A DNA stretch of 36,445 nt, from positions 1 to 36,445 of the forward strand of contig ONEL01000031.1 in NCBI GenBank assembly GCA_900316835.1, read 5' to 3'. The number at the start of each line of letters is the position of its first letter. Position 1 is the stretch's first letter. This document shows positions 21,278-29,810 of the stretch, piece after piece. The notes under the pieces are model-generated. The model made no database searches, was not told the origin of the DNA, and saw nothing but the letters and a program-made list of their open reading frames with translations. A program made the position numbers and the translations under genes. Source of the stretch: an uncultured Prevotellaceae bacterium (GTDB lineage: Bacteria; Bacteroidota; Bacteroidia; Bacteroidales; Muribaculaceae).

Positions 21278-23473
21278 ATGAACTTAAAAAAAGCCTTATT
21301 TACAATTGCCGCAGTGGCAATGTGCAGCTCGGCTGCCAGTGCTCTAGAGATAGAAGATTTTGTGCTCTCGCAGGTACGTCCCAAGGGTATACCCGCCAGC
21401 CAGCCAGCCCTTGATGGTAGGTATTATTATCAGTTTAATCAAGATGGTACCACCATCTCAAAGCACAGCTATAAGAAGGAAAAGGATATCACCACTTTCT
21501 TCGATAATTCAAAAATCAAGGACAACAAGATAGCTTCGTGGGATGGCTACACCATGGCCGCCGATGAGCAGAGCATCCTGCTGTGGAACGAGACAAAACC
21601 CATCTATCGATATTCTTTCACGGCCGACCATTACATTTATAATATCAAGCAGAATAAGCTCACGCCACTCTCACAGCAAGGTGCCGAGGAGATTGCCACG
21701 TTGTCGCCCAGTGGTGCCCAGGTGGCCTATGTGCACGACAATAATGTATACATCAAGCATGTGCAGAGTGGGGCAGAGCTCACTGTTACCACCGATGGCA
21801 AGAAGAACGAGATTATTAATGCCGTCCCCGACTGGGTGTACCAGGAAGAGTTTGGGGTTCTCAACACTTTTGCCTGGTCGCCATGCGGTCGCTGGCTGGC
21901 GTTCGTTCGATTTGACGAGTCGCAAGTGCCCATGTGCTCCATGGAACTGTATCAGGGGGAGTGTAACCCTAATCCCGCCTATGCTCTACACCCGGGTCGC
22001 TTCGACTACAAGTATCCTGCCGCCGGTGAGAAAAACTCGGTTGTCAGTGTAATGCTCTACGACATCCACGATGGCAAGCTAAGCAAGATTGAACTGCCAC
22101 TAAAAGACGATGATTACATCCCCGACATCCGCTTTAGCAAGGAGCAATCATCACAACTGATGGTGGTGAAGCTCAATAGGGCACAAAATCACATGAACAT
22201 CTATGCCGTCGACCCGGCTACGGGTAACTCTACCGAGGTCTACGACGAGGTTTCCGACATGTGGATTGAAAGCGATGTGGTAACTGGCGTGAAATACTAC
22301 AACACGTTCTTTGTGGTGCAGAGTAATCGCGACGGGCACATGCACATCTACAAGTATGACTACCAAGGCAAGTTGATAAAGCAAATCTCAAGCGGAGACT
22401 ATGAGGTGACACGCTATTATGGATATGACGAGGCAAGGCGTTTGTTCTATTTCCAGAGCACACGCGAGGGACGTGAAGGAGCACTGGACCGCACTATACG
22501 TTGCGCAAGCGACGTTAATGGTGAGGTGCAGGTACTCACGCCGGGACGTGGCACCTATAGCGCTACCTTCAACAGTGATTTCACCTATTATATCCGTCGC
22601 TTTAGCGACACTGGCACACCGCCTCAATATGCCATCTATCAAGCCGACGGCAAGCTGGTGCGCAACCTCCAGCTCAATGAGGAATATGCCGCCAAGTACA
22701 CTGCCCCCGAGGTGCCTAAGCGTGAATTCTTCACAATGGTTAATGAGGTGGGACAGACCCTCAATGGCTACATGATTAAACCCGTTGACTTTGACCCTAG
22801 CAAGAAATATCCTTGCATCATGTCGCAGTATAGCGGGCCGGGTTCGCAAGAGGTGCTCAACAGCTGGACTCGAGATTGGGAAGATTACTTTGCTATGCAA
22901 GGCTACGTTATCGCTTGCGTTGATGGACGTGGCACAGGTGGCCGTGGCAAGGAGTTTCTCAAAGCGGTTTATCTTAATCTTGGAAAGTATGAAACCGAAG
23001 ATCAACTCGCCGCTGCGCGTTACATGGCGTCGCAACCCTGGATCGATGCCTCGCGCATAGGCATCTGGGGATGGAGCTTCGGAGGGTTTGAGACGCTCAT
23101 GGCTCTCTCGCAAGGAACCGACGTCTACAACTGTGGCGTAGCAATAGCTCCCGTTACCTCGTGGCGATTCTATGACAGCATCTACACCGAGCGATACATG
23201 CTCACTCCCCAGGAGAATGAAGCAGGATACAGTTACGCTCCCCTCGACCTCACTCACCAGCTGGGCGGAAAGCTCTTGCTCATGTTTGGCAGTGCCGACG
23301 ACAACGTTCGCATCGTCAACTCCATGCAGTACATTGCCAAATTGCACAGCGAGAACCAGCAGTTCGACATGATGGTATTCCCTAATATGAACCACAGCAT
23401 CAATGGCTGCAACGTGCGACTTCCTCTCTATCAGCGAGTGCTCAATTTCTTTGACCAGCATCTCAAGAAATGA
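21278..23473 (+). CDS. Dipeptidyl peptidase IV (S9B prolyl oligopeptidase family)
   Basis: This secreted serine exopeptidase removes X-Pro dipeptides from peptide N-termini. The product from the ATG at 21278 is 731 aa with a signal peptide (about 1-22). A beta-propeller (about 30-480) carries the double-glutamate substrate clamp in DWVYQEEFG (E190, E191), and an alpha/beta-hydrolase domain (about 485-731) follows. The triad is S600 in GWSFGG, D674 in GSADDNV and H706 in NMNHSING. All key residues are present and the length is normal. Its stop overlaps the start of miaA by four bases (ATGA), so the two are translated from one transcript. Confidence 0.93.
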   Translation: MNLKKALFTIAAVAMCSSAASALEIEDFVLSQVRPKGIPASQPALDGRYYYQFNQDGTTISKHSYKKEKDITTFFDNSKIKDNKIASWDGYTMAADEQSILLWNETKPIYRYSFTADHYIYNIKQNKLTPLSQQGAEEIATLSPSGAQVAYVHDNNVYIKHVQSGAELTVTTDGKKNEIINAVPDWVYQEEFGVLNTFAWSPCGRWLAFVRFDESQVPMCSMELYQGECNPNPAYALHPGRFDYKYPAAGEKNSVVSVMLYDIHDGKLSKIELPLKDDDYIPDIRFSKEQSSQLMVVKLNRAQNHMNIYAVDPATGNSTEVYDEVSDMWIESDVVTGVKYYNTFFVVQSNRDGHMHIYKYDYQGKLIKQISSGDYEVTRYYGYDEARRLFYFQSTREGREGALDRTIRCASDVNGEVQVLTPGRGTYSATFNSDFTYYIRRFSDTGTPPQYAIYQADGKLVRNLQLNEEYAAKYTAPEVPKREFFTMVNEVGQTLNGYMIKPVDFDPSKKYPCIMSQYSGPGSQEVLNSWTRDWEDYFAMQGYVIACVDGRGTGGRGKEFLKAVYLNLGKYETEDQLAAARYMASQPWIDASRIGIWGWSFGGFETLMALSQGTDVYNCGVAIAPVTSWRFYDSIYTERYMLTPQENEAGYSYAPLDLTHQLGGKLLLMFGSADDNVRIVNSMQYIAKLHSENQQFDMMVFPNMNHSINGCNVRLPLYQRVLNFFDQHLKK

Positions 23474-24375
23474 TAATTATAACAGGTCCCACGGCATCGG
23501 GTAAAACAGGCAAGGCGGTAGCTCTTGCAAGAGCGATAGGCGCTGAAATTATCAGTGCCGACTCGCGCCAGCTCTATCGGGGCATGGACCTGGGCACAGG
23601 AAAAGACCTCGACGAGTATGGCAACGTGCCTTATCACATGATTGACATTTGCCCGGCGGGTTATAAATACAACCTCTATGAGTATCTGCGTGATTATCAG
23701 GCTTGCTATGATAACATCACTAGTCGTGGAAAGCCGGTTGTAATGTGTGGTGGCACAGGGCTCTATGTGGAAAGCGTTGTAAAGGGCATTCAGCTACCTC
23801 CAGTGCCCGAGAATCGTGAGCTTCGCGCCGAGCTTGAAACCAAGAGCCTTGACGAGCTCACTCACATTCTCAAGCGTTACAAGACGCTACGCAACAATAG
23901 CGACATCGACACCCCCAAGCGTGCTATTCGAGCCATTGAGATTGCGATGTATTACCACAACAACCCTCATCTCAAGGCTCAAACCGAGCCACATCCACTT
24001 GCCGATGCAGTGGTTATTGGCATCAACATCGACCGTGATGCTAGGCGCCAGCGCATCACATGGCGCCTCAAGGCACGCCTCGAGGCTGGAATGGTTGATG
24101 AGGTGCGCCACTTAATTGAGAGTGGGGTGGCTCCCGCCGACTTGATTTATTATGGCCTTGAATACAAGTTTATTACCCTGCATGTGATGGGGCGTCTCAG
24201 TTTTGATGAAATGTTCACTCAGCTAGAGACTGCTATTCACCAGTTTGCCAAGCGTCAGATGACTTGGTTTCGTGGCATGGAGCGCCGAGGCACACACATT
24301 CACTGGCTTCCTTACGACCTGCCTGATGCCGATTTTGTTACCGCTGTGCTTAACATTACAAACTCGCAAGGCTAG
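23470..24375 (+). CDS. miaA: tRNA dimethylallyltransferase
   Basis: MiaA adds a dimethylallyl group to A37 of tRNAs that read codons starting with U. The 301-aa product has the P-loop GPTASGKT (6-13), the DSRQLYRGMDLGTGK motif, the GGTGLYVESV motif (about 96-105) and the C-terminal FAKRQMTWFRG motif. It differs from the common form: GTGKDLDEY replaces the usual GTAKP, and the chain is slightly short. This suggests the second, divergent MiaA paralogue found in many Bacteroidetes; whether another copy exists cannot be seen here. It overlaps the DPP IV stop by four bases, and its stop is followed at once by a MITE-like element. Confidence 0.9.
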   Translation: MIIITGPTASGKTGKAVALARAIGAEIISADSRQLYRGMDLGTGKDLDEYGNVPYHMIDICPAGYKYNLYEYLRDYQACYDNITSRGKPVVMCGGTGLYVESVVKGIQLPPVPENRELRAELETKSLDELTHILKRYKTLRNNSDIDTPKRAIRAIEIAMYYHNNPHLKAQTEPHPLADAVVIGINIDRDARRQRITWRLKARLEAGMVDEVRHLIESGVAPADLIYYGLEYKFITLHVMGRLSFDEMFTQLETAIHQFAKRQMTWFRGMERRGTHIHWLPYDLPDADFVTAVLNITNSQG

Positions 24376-24376
24376 C

Positions 24377-24542
24377 TAAATAATGTGAGTTCGACGAAAA
24401 TAAATAGCTGTATATCAGGCTGCTCCTCTAAGATAGAGGAGCTGTCGCGGAGCGACTGAGGAGTATGATAACTATCAAATGAGGGGGGAGTTGCTAACGC
24501 AATGATTATCAAATGATAAATTCATCGAACTCACGTTAAATA
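24377..24542. mobile_element. MITE-like element, copy 2 (short form)
   Basis: Its left end (24377-24398) and right end (24521-24542) match copy 1, as do the internal hairpins. The middle lacks about 55 bases present in copy 1, including the distal CATACTCC arm. It begins two bases after the miaA stop codon and may serve as that gene's transcription end. No ORF is present. Confidence 0.7.
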
Positions 24543-24619
24543 AATAGCACAATGCTATGGGCAGGAAAAATAAATTTGGGTTAAAATATTGAAAAGTCTT
24601 TAAAAGCTAGGAAATAATT

Positions 24620-24664
24620 GGTGCAAAAGGGTATTTTGTAATTTATTATGTGTAATTTTGCACC
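24620..24664 (+). promoter_or_regulatory. -7 box inside a 9-bp inverted repeat
   Basis: TAATTTTG (24653-24660) matches TAnnTTTG and points toward korA. GGTGCAAAA (24620-24628) and its complement TTTTGCACC (24656-24664) form a perfect 9-bp inverted repeat whose right arm overlaps the -7 box. The only nearby TTTG (24635-24638) is 14 bases away, too close for a standard -33. It may be the korA promoter and a binding site; the leader would be about 250 bases and would contain the element at 24687-24881. Confidence 0.4.
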
Positions 24665-24686
24665 GATTTTTGAAAAAAGAGACAAG

Positions 24687-24881
24687 TTTAAACCCCAATT
24701 CGGTCATTAGGATTTATGTTAGAACTGAATTTATTTTTAGCAGATTGTAAGGATTTTGATGAGGACGTAGCCCGCTTTGTCAAGACAAAATGTGAAACAA
24801 AATGCAAGAATAAAGCTGCTATGACATAAATAGCAATTTAAAAACTGTTTCGCGCCCGAATGACCGATTTGGGTTAAATCT
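24687..24881. mobile_element. Small inverted-repeat element upstream of korA (copy 2)
   Basis: The left end TTTAAACCCCAATTCGGTC and the right end ACCGATTTGGGTTAAAT are imperfect inverted repeats of about 20 bases. The left 100 bases match the window start (1-105) in the opposite orientation. It is about 195 bases long, with no transposase. It looks like an internally deleted insertion sequence or MITE. No clear target-site duplication is visible. Confidence 0.55.
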
Positions 24882-24920
24882 ATTATTGTTGCAAATATTT
24901 ATAAAAAGTAACAAAACAAC

Positions 24921-26774
24921 ATGTTAGGAAAAACTAACGTAAAGTTCCGTCAGAGCATTGTTGTCCGTTTCTCGGGCGACTCTGGCGACGGTATGCAGCT
25001 GGCCGGCAACATTTTCTCGAGCGTGTCGGCCGAGATGGGAGAGATCATTTCCACGTTCCCCGACTATCCAGCCGAGGTGCGAGCTCCGCAAGGCTCGCTC
25101 AGTGGCGTGAGTGGTTTTCAAGTGCACATTGGTCATGGCGTTCACACCCCTGGCGACGAATGCGACGTGCTGGTGGCAATGAACCCAGCGGCACTCAAGC
25201 AAAATGTGAAGTTCTTGAACAAGAATGGTGTCGCCATTGTCGACATTGATTCATTCCAAGCCATCGACCTCAAGAAGGCGGAGTTCACAACTAGCGACCC
25301 CTACAAGGAGATAGGTCTTAAGACCCAAGTTGTGGAAGTGCCCATGACCTCAATGGTGAAAGCCGCCCTCAATGATAGCGGCATGGACTTCAAGTCGCAG
25401 ATGAAGTGTCGCAACATGTTTGCGCTAGGCTTGATTTGCTGGCTATTTAACATGCCCTTGTCGAGTGCACGGCGATTCTTGCAGCACAAGTTTGGTAACA
25501 AGCCAGCGGTATATGATGCTAACTGCAAGGTCCTGCAAGGAGGTTATGACTATGGACACAACATTCACGCATCGGTGTCGAAATATCGCATCGAGACCGA
25601 GGATATGCGCCCCGGCATCTATGTGGACGTGAATGGTAACAAAGCCACCGCATGGGGCTTGATTCTTGCTAGCGAAAAGAGCGGACGCCCACTTTACCTG
25701 GGAAGCTACCCCATTACCCCGGCAACCGATATCCTGCATGAGCTTGCCAAGCGCCGCGACCTGGGTGTGAAAGCTTGCCAAATGGAGGACGAGATAGCTG
25801 GCATTTGCTCAGCTATTGGTGCCGCCTATGCCGGCAACCTGGCAGTGACTAGCACTAGCGGTCCTGGACTTTCGCTAAAGAGCGAGGCTATGGGACTGGC
25901 GGTGATGTCGGAGTTGCCACTGGTAATTATTGATGTGCAGCGTGGAGGACCATCGACCGGTATGCCCACAAAGACTGAGCAAACCGACTTGCTTCAGGCT
26001 CTGTATGGGCGCAGTGGCGAGTGCCCACTAGTAGTGCTTGCAGCTATATCTCCCACCGACTGTTTTCACATGGCATTTGAGGCTGCACGCATCGCCATTG
26101 AGCACATGACTCCTGTTATTTTGCTCACCGACGCCTTCATTGCTAACGGCTCTAGTGCTTGGCGTGTGCCCGAGGTAGGGGATTACCCCGAGATTAAGCC
26201 TAATTTTGTTCCCGAGGAGGAAGAGAAAACATGGCATGCCTACAGCCGCAACAAGGAGATGGTGCGCTACTGGTCGTTCCCTGGTGTGCCAGGAAAGATG
26301 CATCGCGTGGGAGGACTGGAGCGTGACTACGACACAGGCGTTATCTCTAATAGCCCCGAGAATCATGAACGCATGGTTAAGACTCGCGCCACTAAGATTG
26401 CTAATGTGGCTAATCACATCCCTGAACTGGAAGTGAAGAGCGAGCACGACGGGTGTGACACCATCATCGTGGGCTGGGGTGGAACCTATGGACACATCTA
26501 CACGGCCTTTGAGCATCTTAACAAGGCTGGACATAAGCTCGACTTTGCCCAGTTCCAGTACATCAACCCACTGCCTCGCAACACTCGTGAGGTGCTCACT
26601 AAATACAAGACTGTGATTGTTGCCGAGCTTAACAATGGCCAGTTTGCTACCTACTTGCAAAGCCAAATTCCTGAGCTTAACATCAAGCGCATTAACAAGG
26701 TTCAGGGACAACCTTTCCTTGTTAACGAGATTGAAGAAGGTGTAATTAAAATTATGGAGGGCAAGAAATCATGA
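24921..26774 (+). CDS. korA: 2-oxoglutarate:ferredoxin oxidoreductase, alpha subunit (gamma-alpha fusion)
   Basis: With KorB this oxidises a 2-oxoacid, most likely 2-oxoglutarate, to the acyl-CoA with reduction of ferredoxin, or runs in reverse in anaerobes. The 617-aa product is a fusion: a gamma domain (about 10-200, VRFSGDSGDGMQLAG), then the alpha/pyrimidine-binding domain with YPITP (263-267), STSGPGLSLKSE (about 311-322) and RGGPSTGMPTKTEQ (341-354). Domain II follows to the C-terminus. The KorA identity rests on overall family likeness; other 2-oxoacids cannot be excluded. korB overlaps its stop by four bases. The only good -7 box upstream lies about 260 bases away, beyond a small mobile element. 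Confidence 0.9.
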   Translation: MLGKTNVKFRQSIVVRFSGDSGDGMQLAGNIFSSVSAEMGEIISTFPDYPAEVRAPQGSLSGVSGFQVHIGHGVHTPGDECDVLVAMNPAALKQNVKFLNKNGVAIVDIDSFQAIDLKKAEFTTSDPYKEIGLKTQVVEVPMTSMVKAALNDSGMDFKSQMKCRNMFALGLICWLFNMPLSSARRFLQHKFGNKPAVYDANCKVLQGGYDYGHNIHASVSKYRIETEDMRPGIYVDVNGNKATAWGLILASEKSGRPLYLGSYPITPATDILHELAKRRDLGVKACQMEDEIAGICSAIGAAYAGNLAVTSTSGPGLSLKSEAMGLAVMSELPLVIIDVQRGGPSTGMPTKTEQTDLLQALYGRSGECPLVVLAAISPTDCFHMAFEAARIAIEHMTPVILLTDAFIANGSSAWRVPEVGDYPEIKPNFVPEEEEKTWHAYSRNKEMVRYWSFPGVPGKMHRVGGLERDYDTGVISNSPENHERMVKTRATKIANVANHIPELEVKSEHDGCDTIIVGWGGTYGHIYTAFEHLNKAGHKLDFAQFQYINPLPRNTREVLTKYKTVIVAELNNGQFATYLQSQIPELNIKRINKVQGQPFLVNEIEEGVIKIMEGKKS

Positions 26775-27784
26775 CAACCAATCAATACGAACCTAAAGAC
26801 TATAAGAACGATATAGCAGTGCGATGGTGCCCAGGCTGTGGCGACCACGCTATCCTTAACGTGCTACACAAGGCAATGGCCGAGCTGGGTGTGCCTCCTC
26901 ACATGATTGCTGTGGTGTCGGGCATTGGTTGTAGCTCAAGATTGCCTTATTACATGAACACCTATGGTTTCCACACCATCCATGGCCGTGGTGGCGCTAT
27001 TGCCACTGGCGTGAAGGTTGCTAACCCGCAGCTCACAGTGTGGCAAATCTCGGGCGATGGCGATTGCCTGGCTATAGGCGGTAACCATTTCATTCATGAA
27101 GTGCGCCGCAATGTGGACCTCAACCTGCTGTTGCTCAACAACAAGATTTATGGCCTCACCAAGGGACAGTTTAGCCCCACTAGCGACCGTGGCTGCATTT
27201 CTAAATCTTCGCCCTATGGCACTACCGAGGACCCATTCATCCCCGCCGAGCTCGTGTTTGGCGCCCGAGGCACCTTCTTTGCCCGTGGCATCGATGTGGA
27301 GCTAAAGATTAACCAGGAGATAATGGTTGAGGCAGCACGCCACAAGGGATGCTCGGTGGTGGAAATTCTTCAAAACTGCATGATTTTCAACAACGGCATC
27401 CACAACCGCATTACCGACAAGGCGGTGCGGGCTAATCGCACCATCCACTTGGTGCATGGCGAGAAAATGCTCTTTGGCAAGAATCGCGACATGGGAATCG
27501 TGCAAGAAGGATTTGGACTGAAGGCTGTGCGACTTGACGACGGTGATTACACCATCGACGACGTGCTCGTGCACGACGCTCACTGCCAGGACAACTTCCT
27601 GCACCAGCAACTTGCCATGATGGATGGCACTAACCTGCCAGTGGCACTGGGAGTGATTCGCGACGTGGATGCTCCCACCTATGAGACCGATGTCACCGTG
27701 CAGATGCGCAAGATTCAGGCTAAGCACCACTACAAGAACCTGCGCGACATGATTCTTGACGGCGACACTTGGGAAAGAAAATAA
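26771..27784 (+). CDS. korB: 2-oxoglutarate:ferredoxin oxidoreductase, beta subunit
   Basis: This is the thiamine-diphosphate and iron-sulfur subunit that pairs with KorA. The 337-aa product has the cluster ligands C20 and C23 (RWCPGCGDH), C54 (SGIGCSSRLPY) and C203 (LQNCMIF). The thiamine-diphosphate motif is GDGDCLAIGGNHFIHEVRRN (95-114) followed by LLNNKIYGLTKGQ (121-133). Length and motifs are normal for the two-subunit Kor family, which has no extra ferredoxin domain. It is translationally coupled to korA by an ATGA overlap and followed by a strong terminator. Confidence 0.92.
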   Translation: MTTNQYEPKDYKNDIAVRWCPGCGDHAILNVLHKAMAELGVPPHMIAVVSGIGCSSRLPYYMNTYGFHTIHGRGGAIATGVKVANPQLTVWQISGDGDCLAIGGNHFIHEVRRNVDLNLLLLNNKIYGLTKGQFSPTSDRGCISKSSPYGTTEDPFIPAELVFGARGTFFARGIDVELKINQEIMVEAARHKGCSVVEILQNCMIFNNGIHNRITDKAVRANRTIHLVHGEKMLFGKNRDMGIVQEGFGLKAVRLDDGDYTIDDVLVHDAHCQDNFLHQQLAMMDGTNLPVALGVIRDVDAPTYETDVTVQMRKIQAKHHYKNLRDMILDGDTWERK

Positions 27785-27810
27785 ATTAATGACATATTTT
27801 TTTCTCATTA

Positions 27811-27856
27811 CAAGCAGCGAATTTCCGCAACGGATTTTTCGCTGCTTGCCTTGTTT
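27811..27856 (+). terminator. Terminator of korAB
   Basis: CAAGCAGCGAA (27811-27821) pairs perfectly with TTCGCTGCTTG (27838-27848). A second small stem, TCCG-CAA-CGGA, sits in the loop. A T-rich stretch follows on the plus strand. Confidence 0.85.
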
Positions 27857-27923
27857 TTGTGCTTTAGTATTGCATATTTAGAAGTATTTCACGAAATTTG
27901 CATATTATAAAATTGTGAAATAG

Positions 27924-29606
27924 ATGCAACTACACACAATAAACAGTAGTATAGATAAAAAAACATTCAGCGCAACGCTTCTACTGCGTGCGGTTTTCGT
28001 TATAGCATTTGCTATAATGTGTGCAACCCCCATTCATGCTGCGCTACATCGCTCCACACCTCAAGCTCAGGGAGTGAATACCGATGCGCTGGCTCAGTTA
28101 ATAAACTCAATTAACAAGCTGGCTTACACCCAGCTGCATCACATGGTAATCCTCAAGAATGGGTACATGGTCGCGAGCTTGCATGCTTCGCCCTATCGCG
28201 AAGGAGATGTGCACAACCAGTTCTCGGCATGCAAGACCATCACCGCGCTGGCTGTGGGACTGGCGATTGAGGATGGAAAGTTGTCGCTCGACGACAAGGT
28301 TGCGGACATTTTTGCCAATAAAGCTACTCTTCTCTCTACAGCCGAGAGGAATACAATAACGGTGCGTCACCTTCTCACCATGACAAGCGGAAAAGAGGTG
28401 CGCACCGCAATTCGCGACACCACAAGCAACTGGGTAGATAACTGGCTATCGTTGCCCGGCGGTAGCGCTGGAAAGCGATTTGCTTACGATAGCATGAGCT
28501 CGTTTATGCTCTCGGCAATCATTCAGCATGTGACAGGTAAAACAATGCTCAGTTACCTGCAAGAGCGCATCTTCACGCCAATGGGCATCAACGATGCCGA
28601 GTGGGAACTAAGCCCCAGCGGTATTAACACCGGTGGCTGGGGATTGCGCATTAGCACCGAGTCAATGGCAATGATAGGGCAACTGCTGCTACAGCGGGGA
28701 CAATGGAACGGCAAGCAACTCATCAGCGGCAAGTGGGTCGACATGATGACAAGTGATCAGCTAAAAGCCATGGGGTGTGCTAGTGGATTAAGTTACAACA
28801 GGCTGGACGATGGTTATGGTTTTCAAGTGTGGCGATGTGGATTAGATGGGGCTTATAGAGCTCAGGGCAACTATGGACAACTACTATTTGTCTATCCGCA
28901 GGGAAACCTTGTGATAGCAATTAATTGTTCCACACCACATCAAATGCAACTCTTGAACATCGTTCAGCAACAGGCTGCTAAAATGGTGCGAAACGCTAGT
29001 TCGTCATCAACGACACCGCAACAACTCGATGCTGTGAGCGGCAATGTTGATGTGCCATTGATACAAGGGAAACAGTGGTCGTCGTGGCCACAGGAAATAC
29101 ATTTTTCGCTTAACGAAAACAGCTATAATATCAAGCATGTAACGGTTTGCAATAAAGCTGGCAATGTGGCACTTTACCTGAAATTCAATGATGGTGAGAA
29201 TGACACGATTGCTCTAGGCTACAACAAGTGGATTTATAGCAGGTTTAATGGAAAACCCATTTATAATGTGGGTGCTCAAGGCAGGTTTAGTGGCATGACA
29301 AGAGGTTTTAGTGTGGCAGGCAATTACGCTTGGAGTAGCGACAACAAGCTTGTGATGCAATATCATTTTGTCGACTGGTATAGTGCCCTCACCATGGTAA
29401 TTGATTTTAGCAATAGCACCATTAATCTCACTGAAAACGAAATGACAAGCAAGTCGCAAACCATAGCCTTCCACATGGATGGAAAATCAGAACAAAGTGC
29501 AATGTCTATCAATATTCACAAGATAGTATTTATAGCTTTCATCCTTTTATTAATGTGCATTGCTGTGGCAAGCTTAGCACAGCGATTTGTTCGCAAGAAA
29601 AAATAA
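27924..29606 (+). CDS. Secreted serine hydrolase, beta-lactamase/S12 family
   Basis: The 560-aa product has an N-terminal signal (hydrophobic about 20-38, then ATPIHAA) and a beta-lactamase-fold domain (about 45-350). The catalytic SxxK is S101-A-C-K104 in QFSACKTITAL; the second motif is Y188-D-S190. The third motif position reads AQGNYGQ where many members have a histidine. A C-terminal beta-rich domain (about 370-510) follows, then a membrane helix (about 525-553) and a basic end (FVRKKK). Relatives include carboxylesterases, D-amino-acid peptidases and penicillin-binding-like proteins, so the substrate is open and antibiotic resistance should not be assumed. It stands alone, with only a weak promoter-like TAAAATTG (27908-27915). 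Confidence 0.8.
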   Translation: MQLHTINSSIDKKTFSATLLLRAVFVIAFAIMCATPIHAALHRSTPQAQGVNTDALAQLINSINKLAYTQLHHMVILKNGYMVASLHASPYREGDVHNQFSACKTITALAVGLAIEDGKLSLDDKVADIFANKATLLSTAERNTITVRHLLTMTSGKEVRTAIRDTTSNWVDNWLSLPGGSAGKRFAYDSMSSFMLSAIIQHVTGKTMLSYLQERIFTPMGINDAEWELSPSGINTGGWGLRISTESMAMIGQLLLQRGQWNGKQLISGKWVDMMTSDQLKAMGCASGLSYNRLDDGYGFQVWRCGLDGAYRAQGNYGQLLFVYPQGNLVIAINCSTPHQMQLLNIVQQQAAKMVRNASSSSTTPQQLDAVSGNVDVPLIQGKQWSSWPQEIHFSLNENSYNIKHVTVCNKAGNVALYLKFNDGENDTIALGYNKWIYSRFNGKPIYNVGAQGRFSGMTRGFSVAGNYAWSSDNKLVMQYHFVDWYSALTMVIDFSNSTINLTENEMTSKSQTIAFHMDGKSEQSAMSINIHKIVFIAFILLLMCIAVASLAQRFVRKKK

Positions 29607-29643
29607 ATAGCAAAAGCTCCAGGCTAGGAACATGGGACGCTCC

Positions 29644-29810
29644 TGTCAACTGACGACTGACAACTGACGACTGACAACTGACGACTGACAACTGACAACT
29701 GACGACTGACAACTGACAACTGACAACTGACGACTGACAACTGACGACTGACAACTGTCAACTGACGACTGACTGTCAACTGACAACTGACGACTGACAA
29801 CTGACAACTC
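29644..29810. repeat. Heptanucleotide tandem repeat (ACTGACR)n
   Basis: About 23 copies of the 7-base unit ACTGACA or ACTGACG are interspersed, with two GTCAACTG interruptions. The array fills the gap between the convergent serine hydrolase and dprA genes and ends at the dprA stop codon. There are no spacers between units, so it is not a CRISPR array. Confidence 0.9.

Noticed and set aside
22388..23461. Long open frame antisense to the DPP IV gene
   Set aside because: It lies fully opposite a gene with all catalytic motifs, has no recognisable domain and has no promoter. It is a shadow of codon bias.
27924..29606. Antibiotic-resistance beta-lactamase
   Set aside because: It only shares the wider fold. 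The motifs differ from true class C enzymes, and it has an extra domain and a membrane helix.
29644..29810. CRISPR-like array
   Set aside because: The repeats are contiguous 7-base units with no unique spacers, and no cas genes are near.
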